A DNA stretch of 64,000 nucleotides from Tenrec ecaudatus (GCF_050624435.1 NC_134546.1:18375001-18439000), one strand, 5' to 3'. Shown: positions 11,800 to 23,454, counted from the first letter of the stretch. Notes: a model not told the origin generated them from the letters alone. Translations and numbers: made by a program.

Positions 11800-12492
11800 A
11801 TCCAAACCGAAACTCACCGCCATGGAGTTGATTTCAACTCCTAGGGCAGCGGTTCTCAACCTGTAGGTCACTACCCCTGTGGGGGTAGAACGACCCTTTC
11901 AGAGGAGTCACCTAAGACCATCAGAAAGCACATCTTTCCGATGGTCTTAGGAACCGAGACCCTGCTTCTCTATCTGTCTCTAATCAGTGTGCCCACATGC
12001 AGATATGCCCACATACGAGTACCCGGTGTGAAGACTGTTACCCATGCTACACCATGCTTCAAGACAATATTTCATTGACTTGTCATTAGAAATAAATATT
12101 TCACAATATATGATGACATTCTCTTTGTGATTAATCACTATACTTTTATTATGCTCAATTGATAACAATGGAAATACATCCTGCTCATCAGATAGTTACA
12201 TGATGATTCATAACAGTAGCAAAATGACAGTGATGAAGTAGCAACAAAAATCATTTGATGGTCGGGGTCCCCACCACATGAGGAAGTGTATGAAAGGGTC
12301 GCAGCATGAGGCAGTTTGAGAACCATTGCTCTAAAGGACTCCATAGGACAGAGTAGAAATGACTCTGTGGGCTTCCAGGTCTGTAAATCTTTGTAAGAGA
12401 GGAAAACCTCATCTTTCTTCAGCTGGTGGTTTCTAACTGCTGAACTTGTGGTTAACAGCCCAACCCGTAATGCTCTACATCACCAAGGGCAT
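11800..12492 (-). mobile_element. AfroSINE, antisense, split by SPIN
   Basis: Tail at about 11800-11846 and body plus head at 12329-12492, ending with the complement of the SINE head 'acatcaccaaggg'. The halves become continuous when 11847-12328 is removed. Confidence 0.8.
11847..12328. mobile_element. SPIN-type hAT transposon, longer copy (482 bp)
   Basis: The left end is 'cagcggttctcaacctg' and the right end 'cagtttgagaaccattg'. Near the left end is the subterminal palindrome 'ccgatggtcttagg' / 'cctaagaccatc'. The right ~170 bp is the reverse complement of the left part of the copy at 205-423, so the two are the same family. The flanking 8-mers tcctaggg and ctctaaag are only loosely similar, so the TSD is degraded. 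There is no open frame for a transposase. Confidence 0.85.
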
Positions 12493-12789
12493 ATCTTTTG
12501 TGCCAGGCAGGGAGTTGGAATGCTAAAATGCCTCACTAAGAGGTCTTTCCTTCAGGTCGGAATTTACTTTTTTTTCAAGGAAATGATTCTAGACTTAAGA
12601 ACGCTATCTTTATGGCTACAAGAAAGAGAAGTTAAACATATGAACACAAACAGGAAAGGTTTGCACTGTGAAATAACCTGATAATTATTTTAAACTCACA
12701 ACATCCCTGTGAGATAAAGCAGGTATTACATGTTGCCAATTAAACAGAGCCCAGTAAGTAGCTCATGAAGATGATTAGGCTCTAAGTAA

Positions 12790-12962
12790 GCATGGCTGTT
12801 AAGGAGCTGTGAACCCAACTCCTGCAACTACGAGGGCAGTAGTTCAAACGCACCAGCCACTCCGCAGGTGCAAACTGTGATGGTCTGTTATTGGGCAGTT
12901 CTCTTCTTTGTGTCCTATAGACTTGCTGTAAGTCAGAACCAGCCAGAGGATTTGGTTTGGGT
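12790..12962 (+). mobile_element. AfroSINE
   Basis: It carries 'ggcagtagttcaaacgcacc', 'agccactccgcagg' and the tail 'taagtcagaaccagcc' followed by 'ggatttggtttggg'. The head is partly lost. Confidence 0.75.
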
Positions 12963-13019
12963 AACCCCAATTGTGTAAATAAAATAATATCAGATGTGGG
13001 AAACAAGAGTGTTTGCAGA

Positions 13020-13570
13020 CAAATTATTCTCTACGTTTATATGCTAAGGAGTCTGGGAGGTCAGGGCTCCCTTGGAGGGAGACCTTCATGTTTGTAGGTT
13101 GGAAGTGCATTCCAGTCACATTCTCCTATGTAAAAGTTATTCCCCATCTCCCCCGCAAAAATGCCAGTTTTAAGCTGCTACTTGCAAGCACGTGGTTGCT
13201 ATGATGTAAGTCTGAAGGTCGACTGCTTGAAGGCTATTTGCCTGAAGGTCGTCTGCCATCAAAACAACCAGGCCCTATTGTCTGTCCCACTCTAGGTAGG
13301 GCCCCCTCCCTTCTGATAAGGGGCAAGCAGACTGTTCCCCTAGAGAAGAGCTCAGGGGCACCTAAGGTCCAGCCAGCTCAGAGAAGACCAAATAGACCCG
13401 ACCATCTGGTTACCTATGTGCCTTTCTGTGAGGTGTACCTTCTAGGACCTTCCCTATTCTTCCCTAGCTCTTCCCCTCCTATTCTGCGCATGCCTCGAAT
13501 ACAACCCCTTCCTGTAAGGCGTGTGCTTCCTGTGGCCTGCACGCCCTCCACTCCATTCTGATTCACAGCA
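13020..13570. mobile_element. LTR-like sequence related to 16355-16900
   Basis: About 13050-13140 shares a diverged block with 16770-16865 (both hold 'ccagtcacattctcct' after a 'gaccttcat.tttgt' motif). The rest, to 13570, is GC-richer than the surroundings and resembles no gene. I take it for a fragment of a retroviral LTR family; no TSD was found. Confidence 0.4.
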
Positions 13571-13696
13571 GCCCTAGCATGAGTTTCCAGAGCTGTATGT
13601 GTACCTTTTGGCAGATCACCTCAGATTTCTCCCTCAGAGCAACATGTGAGTTTGAACAACTGACTTGGCAGGCAGTCTATTTCTTACCCAATAGGG

Positions 13697-13898
13697 CGAC
13701 TCACTGCCATAGAATCTATTCCATTCCAACCCATAGCAACCCTACAGGGCAGGGTAGACTGCCCTGTGGGTTTCTAACACTGTAACTCTACCCCAGTAGA
13801 AAGCCTTATCTTTCTCCCTCGGCTGCTGGTGGTTTCGAACTGCTGACCTTACAGTTAGCCCAATGAGTCACTCACAATGCCACCACGGCTGCTCCTAA
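13697..13898 (-). mobile_element. AfroSINE, antisense
   Basis: From the complement of the tail near 13700 ('tccattccaacccatagc') to the complement of the head at about 13880 ('tgccaccacggctgctcc'). Nearly complete. Confidence 0.85.
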
Positions 13899-13904
13899 CA
13901 AGGC

Positions 13905-14345
13905 ACCTGTTGCTGTTAGGTGCCATCAAGTCAGTTCTGACCCACAGTGCCCCTACGCACAGCCGACTGAAACACAGCCCAGTCCTGCGCCATCCTCACA
14001 ACTGCTCCCAGGCTTGAGGCCATGTTGCAGCCACTGTGTCAGTCTATATTGTTGAGGGCCTTCCTCCTTGTTGATGCCTTTCTCCTGTACTAAGCATGAT
14101 GTCCTTCCCAGGCACTAGTCTCTCCTGACCACATGTCCAAAACATGGGAGATGACGTCTTGGCCTCCTTGCCTACCAGGACCATTCTGGCCCAAACTTCT
14201 TCCAAGACTGATCGGTTTGTCCTTCTAGCGGTCGTTGGTACTTACAATTTTCTTCTCCAGCACCCCAGTTCATATGCATCCGTTCTTCTTTATTCGGCGC
14301 CCAACTTTCACATGCATATGAGGCAAGGGAAAATGCCAAGGCTTA
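13905..14345 (-). mobile_element. RTE/BovB-type LINE 3' region, antisense
   Basis: It begins with the complement of the RTE terminus ('gttaggtgccatcaagtca') and continues through the noncoding 3' part shared with 4326-4621. It is truncated at both ends of the coding part. Confidence 0.75.
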
Positions 14346-14772
14346 GGTCTGGCACACCTTAGTCCTCAAAGGAACATCCTTGCTCTTCAATACTCTAGAG
14401 GCTGTGGGCAGCATTATGACCTAATGCAACCCATCTTTTGATCTCTTGACTGCTGCTGTTAGGGAGCTACAAGCAGAAACCACGGTGGTCCCTCTCCAGG
14501 CTAAGGCCTCCCTCCCCCTTTACAGGAAGTCTGAAGCCAATCAAGGCTAGAGGGCATGCACACATTCAGGCCTTTGAGTAAGGTGACCAGACGTCCCGTT
14601 TTTGGCAGGACAGTCCCAATTTTTAACAATTTGTCTTGTGTCCCACGGTGTTTTAAAAAAGTCCTGATTTTTGGAAGAATGCACCACAAGCTAGGGAACG
14701 GCGGGAGAACGGGAAGGGAAATACATAATACATAACGCCATTCAAACAGCTGCTGATTTGTAACCCGTAGAT

Positions 14773-15865
14773 GTGGAAAATATTGTTATTAAAATATATT
14801 CTTATTTCTATATATACACTGTGCATGTTGAAATTCTTAAAGAATTTTGTGAAACTGCAGAAGTCGAATATCAGAAAATACTTGCATACAGTAAAACACG
14901 CAGGTTAGCTCTTTTGCCAGCTGTCAAAAGAATTTTGAAAATATATGATCCTTTGAAATCTTACTTTCTACCACAGAATAAATGTCCTAGAATTTTAGAA
15001 GAGTTTTTTGAAAAAGAATCTTCAACAATTTGGCTAGAGTTTGTACACAATCAAGCAGCTCTTTTTCAAAATGCTATAAAACTTATTGAAGGTGACAAAA
15101 TTTCGGTAACCAAAGTAGTAAAAGGTGTTAATAATTTAAAATTTCAGTGTCAAGAGTGGTTAGAAAATCATTTTCTTCCATTAACTATCTGTAATAGTAT
15201 AAGCCCGCTAGAAGAACAAGGTGCAATAAATCATGCAGATATCATGAATCACGTTAAAAAGCTCTATAGTAACTGCATAGATTATTTAGAAGAGTGGACG
15301 GTACATTACAATGATATTGAACATTTTCATTGGGTTACATTAAAACAAGAAATTCATTGGAATGATGTGCAAAAATCATTCGATCATCACTCAAAATTTC
15401 CCATATAATATTTCTGAAAATGATCTTTTAAATGAGGTATCATTGTTTTAAAAATATATTGATAAGGAAAAGGTTAAATCTTGGGCATCAGCAAAAATCA
15501 CAATAGAGAACAAATGGTTAGAAATATTTCCTCATTTTGAAACAAACCATGTTCCATACAATAATGCACTAACAATTGTGAAATACATGCTGTCCTTACC
15601 AGGAACTAATGCTGCGACTGAATGCGTTTTTTCTACGTTAAATAAAGTGTGGACATCAGAAAAATCACAATTAAGTGTTGAGACTTTGAAAGTCATTTTA
15701 TGTGTGAAATATAATTTAACAAATTCTTGTGAAAAATTTCATGACATTTTAAACAACGACAACAGCAATCTACTAAAAAAATTCACTCAAATGAGAAATA
15801 TGCCAAAGAAAATAATACGATACATAATTTTAATGTATTATATTTGGAAATTGTACTTATGTTGA
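14773..15865 (+). pseudogene. hAT transposase remnant (C-terminal half)
   Basis: The frame at 14773-15408 (about 211 codons) and the frame at 15578-15865 (95 codons) together resemble the central and C-terminal parts of an hAT transposase. The second frame contains the hallmark dimerisation block ('LPGTNAATECVFSTLNKVWT', from about residue 6 of that frame). A stop after 15405 and a shift between the two frames break the gene. The N-terminal BED zinc finger and the first catalytic aspartate region are absent. The base composition is much more AT-rich than the neighbours. It acted in cut-and-paste transposition and is now inactive. Confidence 0.82.
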
Positions 15866-15937
15866 AATTATAAAAATATATTACAATACTATTTTTGCAT
15901 TCTATGAAAATTTTTGTTGCTCCATTTAGACCAAATT

Positions 15938-16239
15938 AAAAAAAAATTTTTTTAACAATTTATTGGGGCTCATACAATTCTTATCACAGTTCATACATAT
16001 ACATACATCAATTGTATAAAGCACATCTGTACAGTCTTTGCCCTAATCATTTTTTTCTCCTCTTTTCTTTTTTTACATTTTATTAGGGACTCATACAACT
16101 CTTTCACCATCCATACATATACATACATCAATTGTATAAAGCACATCCATACATTCCCTGCCCCAATCATTCTCAAGGCATTTGCTCTCCACTGAAGCCC
16201 CTCGCATCAGGTCCTCTTTTTTTTTCCCCTCCCTCCCCG
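15938..16239 (-). mobile_element. Dimeric L1 3' end inserted in the hAT element, TSD
   Basis: Two antisense L1 termini follow each other (about 15945-16050 and 16070-16239). They are joined by the same A-rich linker, in complement, that joins the pair at 8230-8479. The flanking tagaccaaatt at 15927-15937 and 16240-16250 encloses both, so they inserted in one event. Confidence 0.88.
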
Positions 16240-16354
16240 TAGACCAAATTTTTAATCAAAAACCACCCCCCACCTCCCACCCCCACCCCACCCCTATCCT
16301 GCTTTACCAATGTTAAAATCTGGTCACCTTACCTTTGAGACAGGAAGTCAGTAT

Positions 16355-16900
16355 ACATGGGTGGGCCCCAGTCTAGGCCAGGGGTACTTAATTCAGCCAA
16401 TGGGGTCAACCAGTATGGTTGGCCACACCTCCCAGCAGAGGGCCCTGAAAAGCCAGAAACTTCGAGACCAGGCCCCTCTTTTGTAGCTGCTCCCCGCCTG
16501 TGCTGAGGTTTCTCTGGCCTCAGGTTGCCCCCTGCGGGTGTAAAGTGAGTGCCCTGAGGGGGCCTGTGTAGACCCTGAAACTTCATCCTTTATAAAAACT
16601 CACTTGGATCACAAACCAGGCAGGCATCCAGAGTCAATGCTTTCTCATGAGAAGCCAAGGACCCAAGGTATTTCCTACCTGAGGAATCTAACACTGCTTC
16701 TGTGGGTATGGATTGAGGATCTGTGGGAAACTGAGATGCAGAAAGAGAGCGGATGCAGATTCCCTATGCTCATGATTAAAGAAGCCTGGGAGACCAGGAT
16801 CTGGGTGGAGAGAGGCCTTCACATTTGTGTTGGAGATGAGTCCCAGTCACATTCTCCTGATTAACAATCATCCTCACAGTAGCCTCCCATGATGGCACCA
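16355..16900 (+). mobile_element. Probable solo LTR (unclassified)
   Basis: A promoter-like 'cctttataaaaactcac' lies at about 16588 and is followed by a U5-like region. Part of it (16770-16865) is repeated in diverged form at 13050-13140. I see no protein and cannot fix the ends, so this is a moderate-confidence call of an old retroviral LTR. Confidence 0.45.
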
Positions 16901-17160
16901 CTTTAATGATACCTTTCACAAGCAGGTGGCTGATTCCTAGGCAGCAAGCAGTTCTATTGCAAGGAGCAGACTGTCGCTATTACTCTTCTGCTCAGCGGAC
17001 AGTCATCCCCTACCTGCCCCCAGCACTGGTGTTAGGTTATTCCCCCAATGAAGCCAGGGACATCTAGGTTAGGACACTGCCCACCTTGTAATGTGTGTGG
17101 GTGTCTGTGGCTAGGGGAGGTTGCATGCTCTGAGACTATGGAAGTTGGTGAAAGAATACA

Positions 17161-17161
<1 letters not shown>

Positions 17162-17197
<36 letters not shown>
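17162..17197. repeat. (TC)n microsatellite
   Basis: About 17 uninterrupted ct dinucleotides. The open frames through it that give Ser-Leu repeats are not genes. Confidence 0.95.
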
Positions 17198-17309
17198 ACC
17201 TGGCTTCATGGAGGGGGTGAGCACCTACAAACTTGCCTGTGTTTTTATTTATTCCCTTCAATTACACAACCATCCCTGGGGACCCATCCGGTGGTGGGCT
17301 GGCTCCCGC

Positions 17310-18010
17310 ATGGATCCAAGCAAGACAAAATCCATGACAGCTTCAACCTTTTCTCCATTTTTAATAACTTTACCTATTGGTCCAGTTGTGAGGATTTGGT
17401 CTTCTTTACATTGAGTTGTCATCCACACTGAAGGCTGAGATCCTTGATCTTCATCAGCAAGTGCGTCAAGTCCTCCTCACTTCCAGCAAGCAAGGTTGTG
17501 TCATCTGCATACGGCAAGTGGTTAATAAGCCTTCCTCCAATCCTGATGCCACACTCGTCTTCACAGAAGTCAGTTTCTCTGACTGTTTACTCAGCACACA
17601 GATTGAATAAACATGGAGCGAGGATCCAACCCGGACACACACCTTTCCTGATTTCAAACCATGCAGTATACCCCTATTTGGTTAGCACAACTGCCTCCTG
17701 ATCCATGTACAAGTTCCACAGGGGTACAATGAAGCGTTTTGGAATTCACATTCTTCTCAAGGTTCTCCAGATTTTGGTATGATCCACACAGTTCAATACC
17801 TTGGCATAGTCAATAAAAAGTAAATAAACAAACATCTTTCTGGTGCTCTCTGCGTTGAGCCAAGAGCCATCTGAGATCAGCTATGATATCCCTTGTTCCA
17901 GACAAGTGCTGGAAGAGCCCCACTAGCATTCACTAAATACTGTTCACATTAATCACTTCAAAATGAAGATCCGAGGCTTAAAGTCTGAGGAGACACCCTA
18001 AAGAACAAGG
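17310..18010 (-). pseudogene. RTE/BovB LINE reverse-transcriptase fragment
   Basis: On the minus strand this encodes parts of the RTE reverse transcriptase, including a 'DYAKVLNCVDH'-like block near 17790-17815 (family form 'DYAKAFDCVDH') and the region before the 'YADD' box (complement 'gcatacggcaagtgg...' near 17505). Stops and shifts are frequent. It runs opposite to the RTE block at 18480 onward. Confidence 0.75.
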
Positions 18011-18479
18011 TGGTAGTCATCACCGTCCATCTTAATAACAGGCGGGGTAGCCAGCAGGGATAATCCGGGGAGATTCCTGGACAAACAGACACCTCAGTCA
18101 CACTGCTCCTCCACCCCCAAGAGACTCAGCTTCTGTGGATCAAGGCTGAGTTATCAAAAGAAGGTATGTTTTGTTGTTAGATGTCGCATTACAGTTTTAA
18201 GCTCTGAACACTAAGGTTGAAGAAGGCTAGGGTTGACTGAGGAAGCTTTAAGTCCAGTTTAGTTCTCCACATTGAATTCTTTGTGACAGTTAACTGGCAA
18301 TGTGACTCGCTTTGCCCAGGCAGAGTGCATGAGAAAATGGATTTCCACTACTGCTCCGTGGCCTTGATGGAAATTGGGGTTGCGAGCTAGGCATACGGTT
18401 TTCAGTGGCTGCTTCCTCTGAAGTGGGCGGATGGTTCCTTCTTCATAGTCTGTTCTTAGTCTGGAAGCTCTGCAGAAAC

Positions 18480-19560
18480 TTGTTCACTTTGGGTGGCCCT
18501 GCTGGCCTTTGAAATAGCAGTGACATAGATTCTAGCATCACAGCGACACACAAGCTACCACAGTCCAACAAACTGACAGACAAGAGGTAGTTGAAAACCT
18601 TATGCATAGTATGGAAATGTTGTCAGATAATGGAGACTAATGAACGGAAGTAGAACACTGTCAGAGATGGTACCAGAGGATGGGCCCCACCCGTGAGAAG
18701 GCACTCAAAATGTGACTGAGGAGCAGCTACTTTCCCAAAGTAGAGTGGACCATGGTGGGATCAAAGGAGTAAAGCCTTTTGGAATGGACACTTCGGGAAT
18801 CTTCATTTACTGATGGGGCACAGCTGGAGGCAAGAAGAAAAAGCTGTAAAAATCTAATAACCAGAACCTGGAATGTATGAACTATGATCTTGGAAAATTG
18901 GAAATCACCATCGATGAAATGAAACACATCAAGATCAATATTCTAGGTGTTAGTGACCTGAAATGGACTAGTATTGGCCATTTTGAATTTAAGAATTATT
19001 GGCAAATTGGATAATTTTTGGCAATTGGAATGCAAAAGTTTGAAACAAAGAAAAAGAAGCAGTAGTTGGAAAATATGGACTTGGTAAGAGAATTGAAGCT
19101 GGAGATCACATGATAGAATTTTGCAAGACCAATGACTTGTTCGCAGCAAATTCCTTTTCTCAACAACATAAAAAGTGGCTCTACCCATGAGCTTCTCTAG
19201 ATGGAATACACAGAAATCAAACTGACTGCGTCTGTGGAAGAGATGATGGAAAAGCTCAATATGAGCAACTGGAACCAGACTAGGGATTGACTGTGGATCA
19301 GACCATCAATTAATCAGGTTGAAGCTGAAGAAAATTTATAAACGAGTCCACCGGAGCCAAAACACAACCTTGAGTCTATCCCACCTGAAGTTCAAAAACA
19401 TCTCAAGGACAGATTTGATACACTGAACACTACTAACAGCAGACCTGATGAGCTGTGGGAGGACTGCAAGTCCATCATTCATGAAGAAAGCAAAAGGTCA
19501 TTAAAGAGACAGGAAAGATTGTTATTGAACTATGGAGTGATATGATATCTCTAAGAGTCC
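18480..19560 (+). pseudogene. RTE/BovB LINE endonuclease region, decayed
   Basis: It contains the RTE block 'aactggactggtattggcc' class (here 'aaatggactagtattggcc', 18959) and later 'atggaatacacagaaatca' (19201), landmarks of the RTE endonuclease domain. These recur at 20772 and 21206. Multiple stops interrupt it. A retrocopied HSBP1 and an L1 end lie just downstream. Confidence 0.78.
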
Positions 19561-19619
19561 CAACAAAATGTTTTTAAATTTAAAGAAAACATCTGGGATA
19601 TTCTGAATACATTAATTTC

Positions 19620-19914
19620 TCTTTTTTTTACTGGTAAGAACACACACTTTCTAATATAAAACCCGTCTTCCAAGTGGAACTGAGCCACGAGTCAAGAACC
19701 ATCCATCTAGTCTTGTCGAGACAATGTCATGAGGTTGGAGATATTCTTTCAAGGTCATCAATGCGACTGTTCATGTCATCCATTCTTCCGATGACCTGGT
19801 TGGACATGTCTGGAATTTATCCTGCATCTGTTGCAACCGTGTGTGGACCCCAAGGTGAGATCCTGCATGCTCCTGAGGTCCGTCTCGGCCGTCTCCGGTT
19901 CCCAGTTTGGTGGT
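19620..19914 (-). pseudogene. HSBP1: HSBP1 processed pseudogene
   Basis: The minus strand reads a copy of heat shock factor binding protein 1, a small coiled-coil protein that binds the HSF1 trimer. The match starts at an 'AETD' N-terminus (about 19885), continues with 'QDLT', then after one frameshift 'LQQMQDKFQT' (about 19832-19803), then in another frame 'VIGRMDDMNSRIDDLE' (about 19794-19748). A stop follows shortly. There are no introns, and a T-run marks the poly(A) side. Flanks repeat gaatacattaatttc (19605-19619) and gaatatattaatttc (19915-19929), so it is an L1-mobilised retrocopy. It is dead because of frameshifts and the early stop. Confidence 0.85.
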
Positions 19915-20035
19915 GAATATATTAATTTCACAGAGGTGACTGGCATATGTCCGCATATGAAAATATAGTACATAAAAATTTCCATAAGCTACTGTGATTA
20001 AAATAACATAATAATATTTTTAAAGACAAGAAAGA

Positions 20036-20266
20036 CTATGACAAAATAATTTATAAATTATCAAGGGCTCATGAGGGAGGGGAAGGCGGGGAGGGAGGGG
20101 AAAAAAGAGGACTTGATGCAAAGGGCTTAAGTGGAGAGCAAATGCTTTGAAAATGAGGAGGGCAAAGAATGTACAGATGTGCTTTATACAATTGATGTAT
20201 GTATATGTATGGATTGTGATAAGAGTTGTATGAGCCCCTAATAAAAGGTTTAATAAATAAATAAAT
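20036..20266 (+). mobile_element. L1 3' end with TSD
   Basis: It runs from the 'ataatttataaattatcaag' region of the 3' UTR to 'cccctaataaaaggtttaat'. Flanks repeat acaagaaaga at 20026-20035 and 20267-20276. Confidence 0.85.
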
Positions 20267-20276
20267 ACAAGAAAGA

Positions 20277-21570
20277 AAGAAAAGGTCAAATTGAATGTCA
20301 GAAGAGACTCTTAAACTTGCTCTTAACCATTATATATATATGTTAGTATTTCAAATACCAGAGGGTCACTCATAGTGGACAGGTTTCAGTGGATCTTCCA
20401 GACTAAGAAGAAAATGGAAAGAAGAAATAGGTAGCCCACGTCTACGGGATTAGCCACTGAAAACCTTATGGATAGTAGAGGACATTGATACAGAACCAGA
20501 AGATAAGCACCTTTGATTGGAAGGCACTCAAACCATGGATGGCGGGGAAAGAGCTGCCTCCCCAAAGTAGAAGCAACCGTAATGATGTGAATGGAACAAT
20601 GCTTTGGGGACATTTACTTAAGATTAGGAACAACTCAAATTGAGAAGAACTGCTGCAAACACTCACTAGTCGTCAAAACATGGACTGTACATAGCATGAA
20701 TGGGAAAATGGAAAACAATCAAAAATGAAGAGGCATACATGATGACTGATAGTCTATGATGAACCAGCTAAACTGGACTGGTATTGGCCATTTTGAATCA
20801 AGCAATCATGGTTTACTGAGCTGGGAATGACAAATTCCTAAGGAATCAAGTTGCAGTCATCATTAAAAAGAGCATGTCAAAAGCTATGTTGATATTGTAT
20901 ATGATAATACCTGTACACCAACCAGGAAGATCAGTTCATACAGCTATCATTAAAATTTACAAAACAACCACTAAAGCCAGTAATGAAGAAATCTACCACC
21001 TTCTTCAGTCTGAAATTGATCACCTATACAATAAGGATGAATTGACAATTAGAAACAAAGAAGAAAATTCAGTACTTGGAAAACATGGCTTTAGTGATAG
21101 AAATGAAGTTGGATATTGCATGATAGAAATTTGTGAAATCAATGACTTTATTGCAACTTTTTTCAACAATACAAATGGTGATTACATATGTGAACCTCAG
21201 TGGATGGAATACACAGGAATCAAATCAATTGCATTTCCAGGAGGAGATGATGGAGAAACTCAGTATTAATCAGTCAAACTACACCCAGGGTTGACTATGG
21301 AACAGACCTTCAATTGCTCATATGTAAATTAACATTAAAGCTAAAGAACATTAGAACAAGTCTATGAGAGCCAAAACACAACCTTGCGTATATTCCACTT
21401 GAATTTAGAAAGCATCTCAAGAAGAGATTTGATGCACTGAATACTAACACTGGAAGATCACACGAGCTACGGGATGGCATCAAGAATATGATACATGAAA
21501 CTAATCCTGGTGATTGCACAACCCTAAGATTAATAAACCACTGAATTTTATGATGTGAATTATATGTCAA
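20277..21570 (+). pseudogene. RTE/BovB LINE endonuclease region
   Basis: The longest preserved RTE coding piece in the window. The frame at 20874-21269 (131 codons) aligns with the apurinic endonuclease domain, including 'IKIYKTTTKASNEEIYHLLQ', 'RNEVGYCMIEICEINDF' and 'WMEYTGIKS'. Upstream (20386-20870) is the preceding part with stops. The endonuclease would nick target DNA for retrotransposition. No RT domain follows in frame. Confidence 0.82.
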
Positions 21571-21682
21571 TAAAACCGTTTAAAAAGATTTATGAGGTTA
21601 AAAGAATATGACACATTTCATCTTTGTTGCAAATATATCCAAGGAGGTGGTGGGGCACGAGGAGACAGAGCTACAAATGTCT

Positions 21683-21895
21683 GGAGCCGTGGTGGTATTG
21701 TGGATTGTGCATTGAGGCTGCTAACTGAAAGGCAGCCACTTGAACTCAGCAGCCTCGCTTTGGGAGAAATATGAAACTTCCTGCTCTGGTAAACATTTAA
21801 AGCCTTGGAAAGTCACAAAGGCAGTTCTACTCTGCCCTATGGGTTGCTATGAGTCAACATCGACTTGCTGACAGTGCATTTGAATTTTGAGGGAA
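21683..21895 (+). mobile_element. AfroSINE
   Basis: It has the head 'ggagccgtggtggtattgtgg', the body 'gcagttctactctgcccta' and the tail 'atgagtcaacatcgacttg'. Nearly full length. Confidence 0.88.
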
Positions 21896-22029
21896 GGAGT
21901 CAGTGGGACTAGGAGCTCAGGACCATAGTCTCAGTGGACGCCAAGGTCTATTGATATACTATCGTTCACAAAGACATTCTACATCCTCCTCAGATGAGTA
22001 GCAACGGAGGTCTTAAAAGCACATGAGTA

Positions 22030-23230
22030 ATTATCCAAGATGCAACCATTGCTCTCCTGTCCAGAAGAAAGATGAGTGACGAAAGGGAAAGGCAGTCCAG
22101 TGGACTAATGGACCACACAGACATCAGGCTTCACAACCCTGAAACCAAAAGAACCATATGGTGTCCAGTCACCACCTCCAACTGCGCAGAAAAGGATCGC
22201 CTTAGAAGATCCTGGATAGAGTGGGAGAAAAATGTGGAACCAAACTCAAAATCATAAAAGAGCCCAGGCTTCCTGCTCAGAAAGAGACAGGTGGAACCCC
22301 AAGACTACGCCCCTTAGTCACTCTTCAGGTCTGGAACTGAACCCACCCCTGTGTTAGAATAATCTACCATTTGAGTTGAAAAGGTCACCGTTTCCCCAAT
22401 GGCAATGCTTAGAGGGTTAATCAAGGAGGAAGAATGAAAACAGGAAACAGGGAGAAAGCAGAATAAGTAAGAGATGGTTCATTGAAGGGACTGCAGTGGA
22501 TGAGCTGAAACAAAATATAGATTGTTGACTGTGAAACTGATGGTCTCCCATGTAAGCCTTCCCCTAATTCACAATAAAAAATTAAACAAACATACATGGT
22601 ACAAAAGAACATGAAAGATAATTAAAAAGACAGGAAAACAAAGGCCAAAGTGAATGTCAGAAAAGACTGCAACTTGCTCTTGAACAAAGAGCAGCTAAAG
22701 CAAATGGAAGAAATGATGACGTTAAGAGCTGAATAGAAAATGTCAAAGGGCATCTCCACAATTCAAAGTGAAGCATTAGCATAAAATATGCAAAGACCTG
22801 GAGTTAGAAAATCAAAAAGGAAGAACATGATCAGCATATCTGAAGTTGAAAAAAATTGGGGAAAAAATTAAATTCTCAAGTTGTAATATTAAAGGATTGT
22901 GTGGGCAAACTATTAAAATGCAGAAACACCCAAAAAAGATGGAAAGTTATGGAACAGAACTAAAACCCATAAAAGAAACCAGGCTCGTTGGTCAGATGGA
23001 AAGTGGTGGGATCCCTCAAACTAAGGTGCTTACCTTTCACCTCTGGAAGTGAACTGACCTTCGTGTGAGAATAATCAATCATTTAAGATCAAAAGGGCAG
23101 CCTTTACCGAAGGAAAGAAAATAGGAGACAGGAAAACATGAGATAAGCGATGATACATAGAGGGGATTAGAGTGGATGAGTTGAATCAGAATTTGCCAAA
23201 AGTGTTGGATATAAAACTATGTTATGGCTC
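22030..23230 (+). mobile_element. RTE-related noncoding sequence (afrotherian RTE family)
   Basis: Two partly redundant blocks (22130-22400 and 22925-23160) share motifs such as 'aaaaccca/tcaaaatcataaaa', 'ggtcagatgg' class and 'tgtgagaataatcaatcatt', so one sequence occurs twice in diverged form. Between them, 22635-22855 is RTE coding sequence ('aaggccaaagtgaatgtcag'), also seen at 20283. I read the region as two RTE-family copies in series. Confidence 0.65.
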
Positions 23231-23454
23231 TGGGAAGGTCCGGGATGAGCCCTGTGAGAGAGTCCATGTGCTGGCTTGGCTTTTAATCTGAACAGGGAGA
23301 CGTCCTTGGCAGTATTGCCTCCTAGCGTCGCTCTGAGAATTTGGTCCCAAGTGTGGTTAATGGAGGCCACGGGCCAACGTTCGTGCTCATTCCTGGCATC
23401 TGGAGTCAGGGTTTTAACCCTTCTGACTAACTCTGGACCACACCTCATTCACCT

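Larger units (their letters stand above)
14579..16331 (+). mobile_element. hAT DNA transposon with transposase remnants, exact 8-bp TSD
   Basis: The terminal inverted repeats start 'taaggtgaccagacgtccc' and end 'aaatctggtcacctta'. The 8-bp target duplication cctttgag is exact at 14571-14578 and 16332-16339. The element is about 1.75 kb including a 302-bp L1 insertion (15938-16239). It keeps part of the transposase gene but is too short for a full hAT transposase (usually 600 or more residues), so it is an internally deleted or 5'-deleted copy. It is a different family from SPIN by its termini. Confidence 0.88.

Noticed and set aside
17048-17431. Open frames with a Ser-Leu repeat
   Set aside because: The repeat is the (TC)n microsatellite and the rest is antisense RTE sequence.
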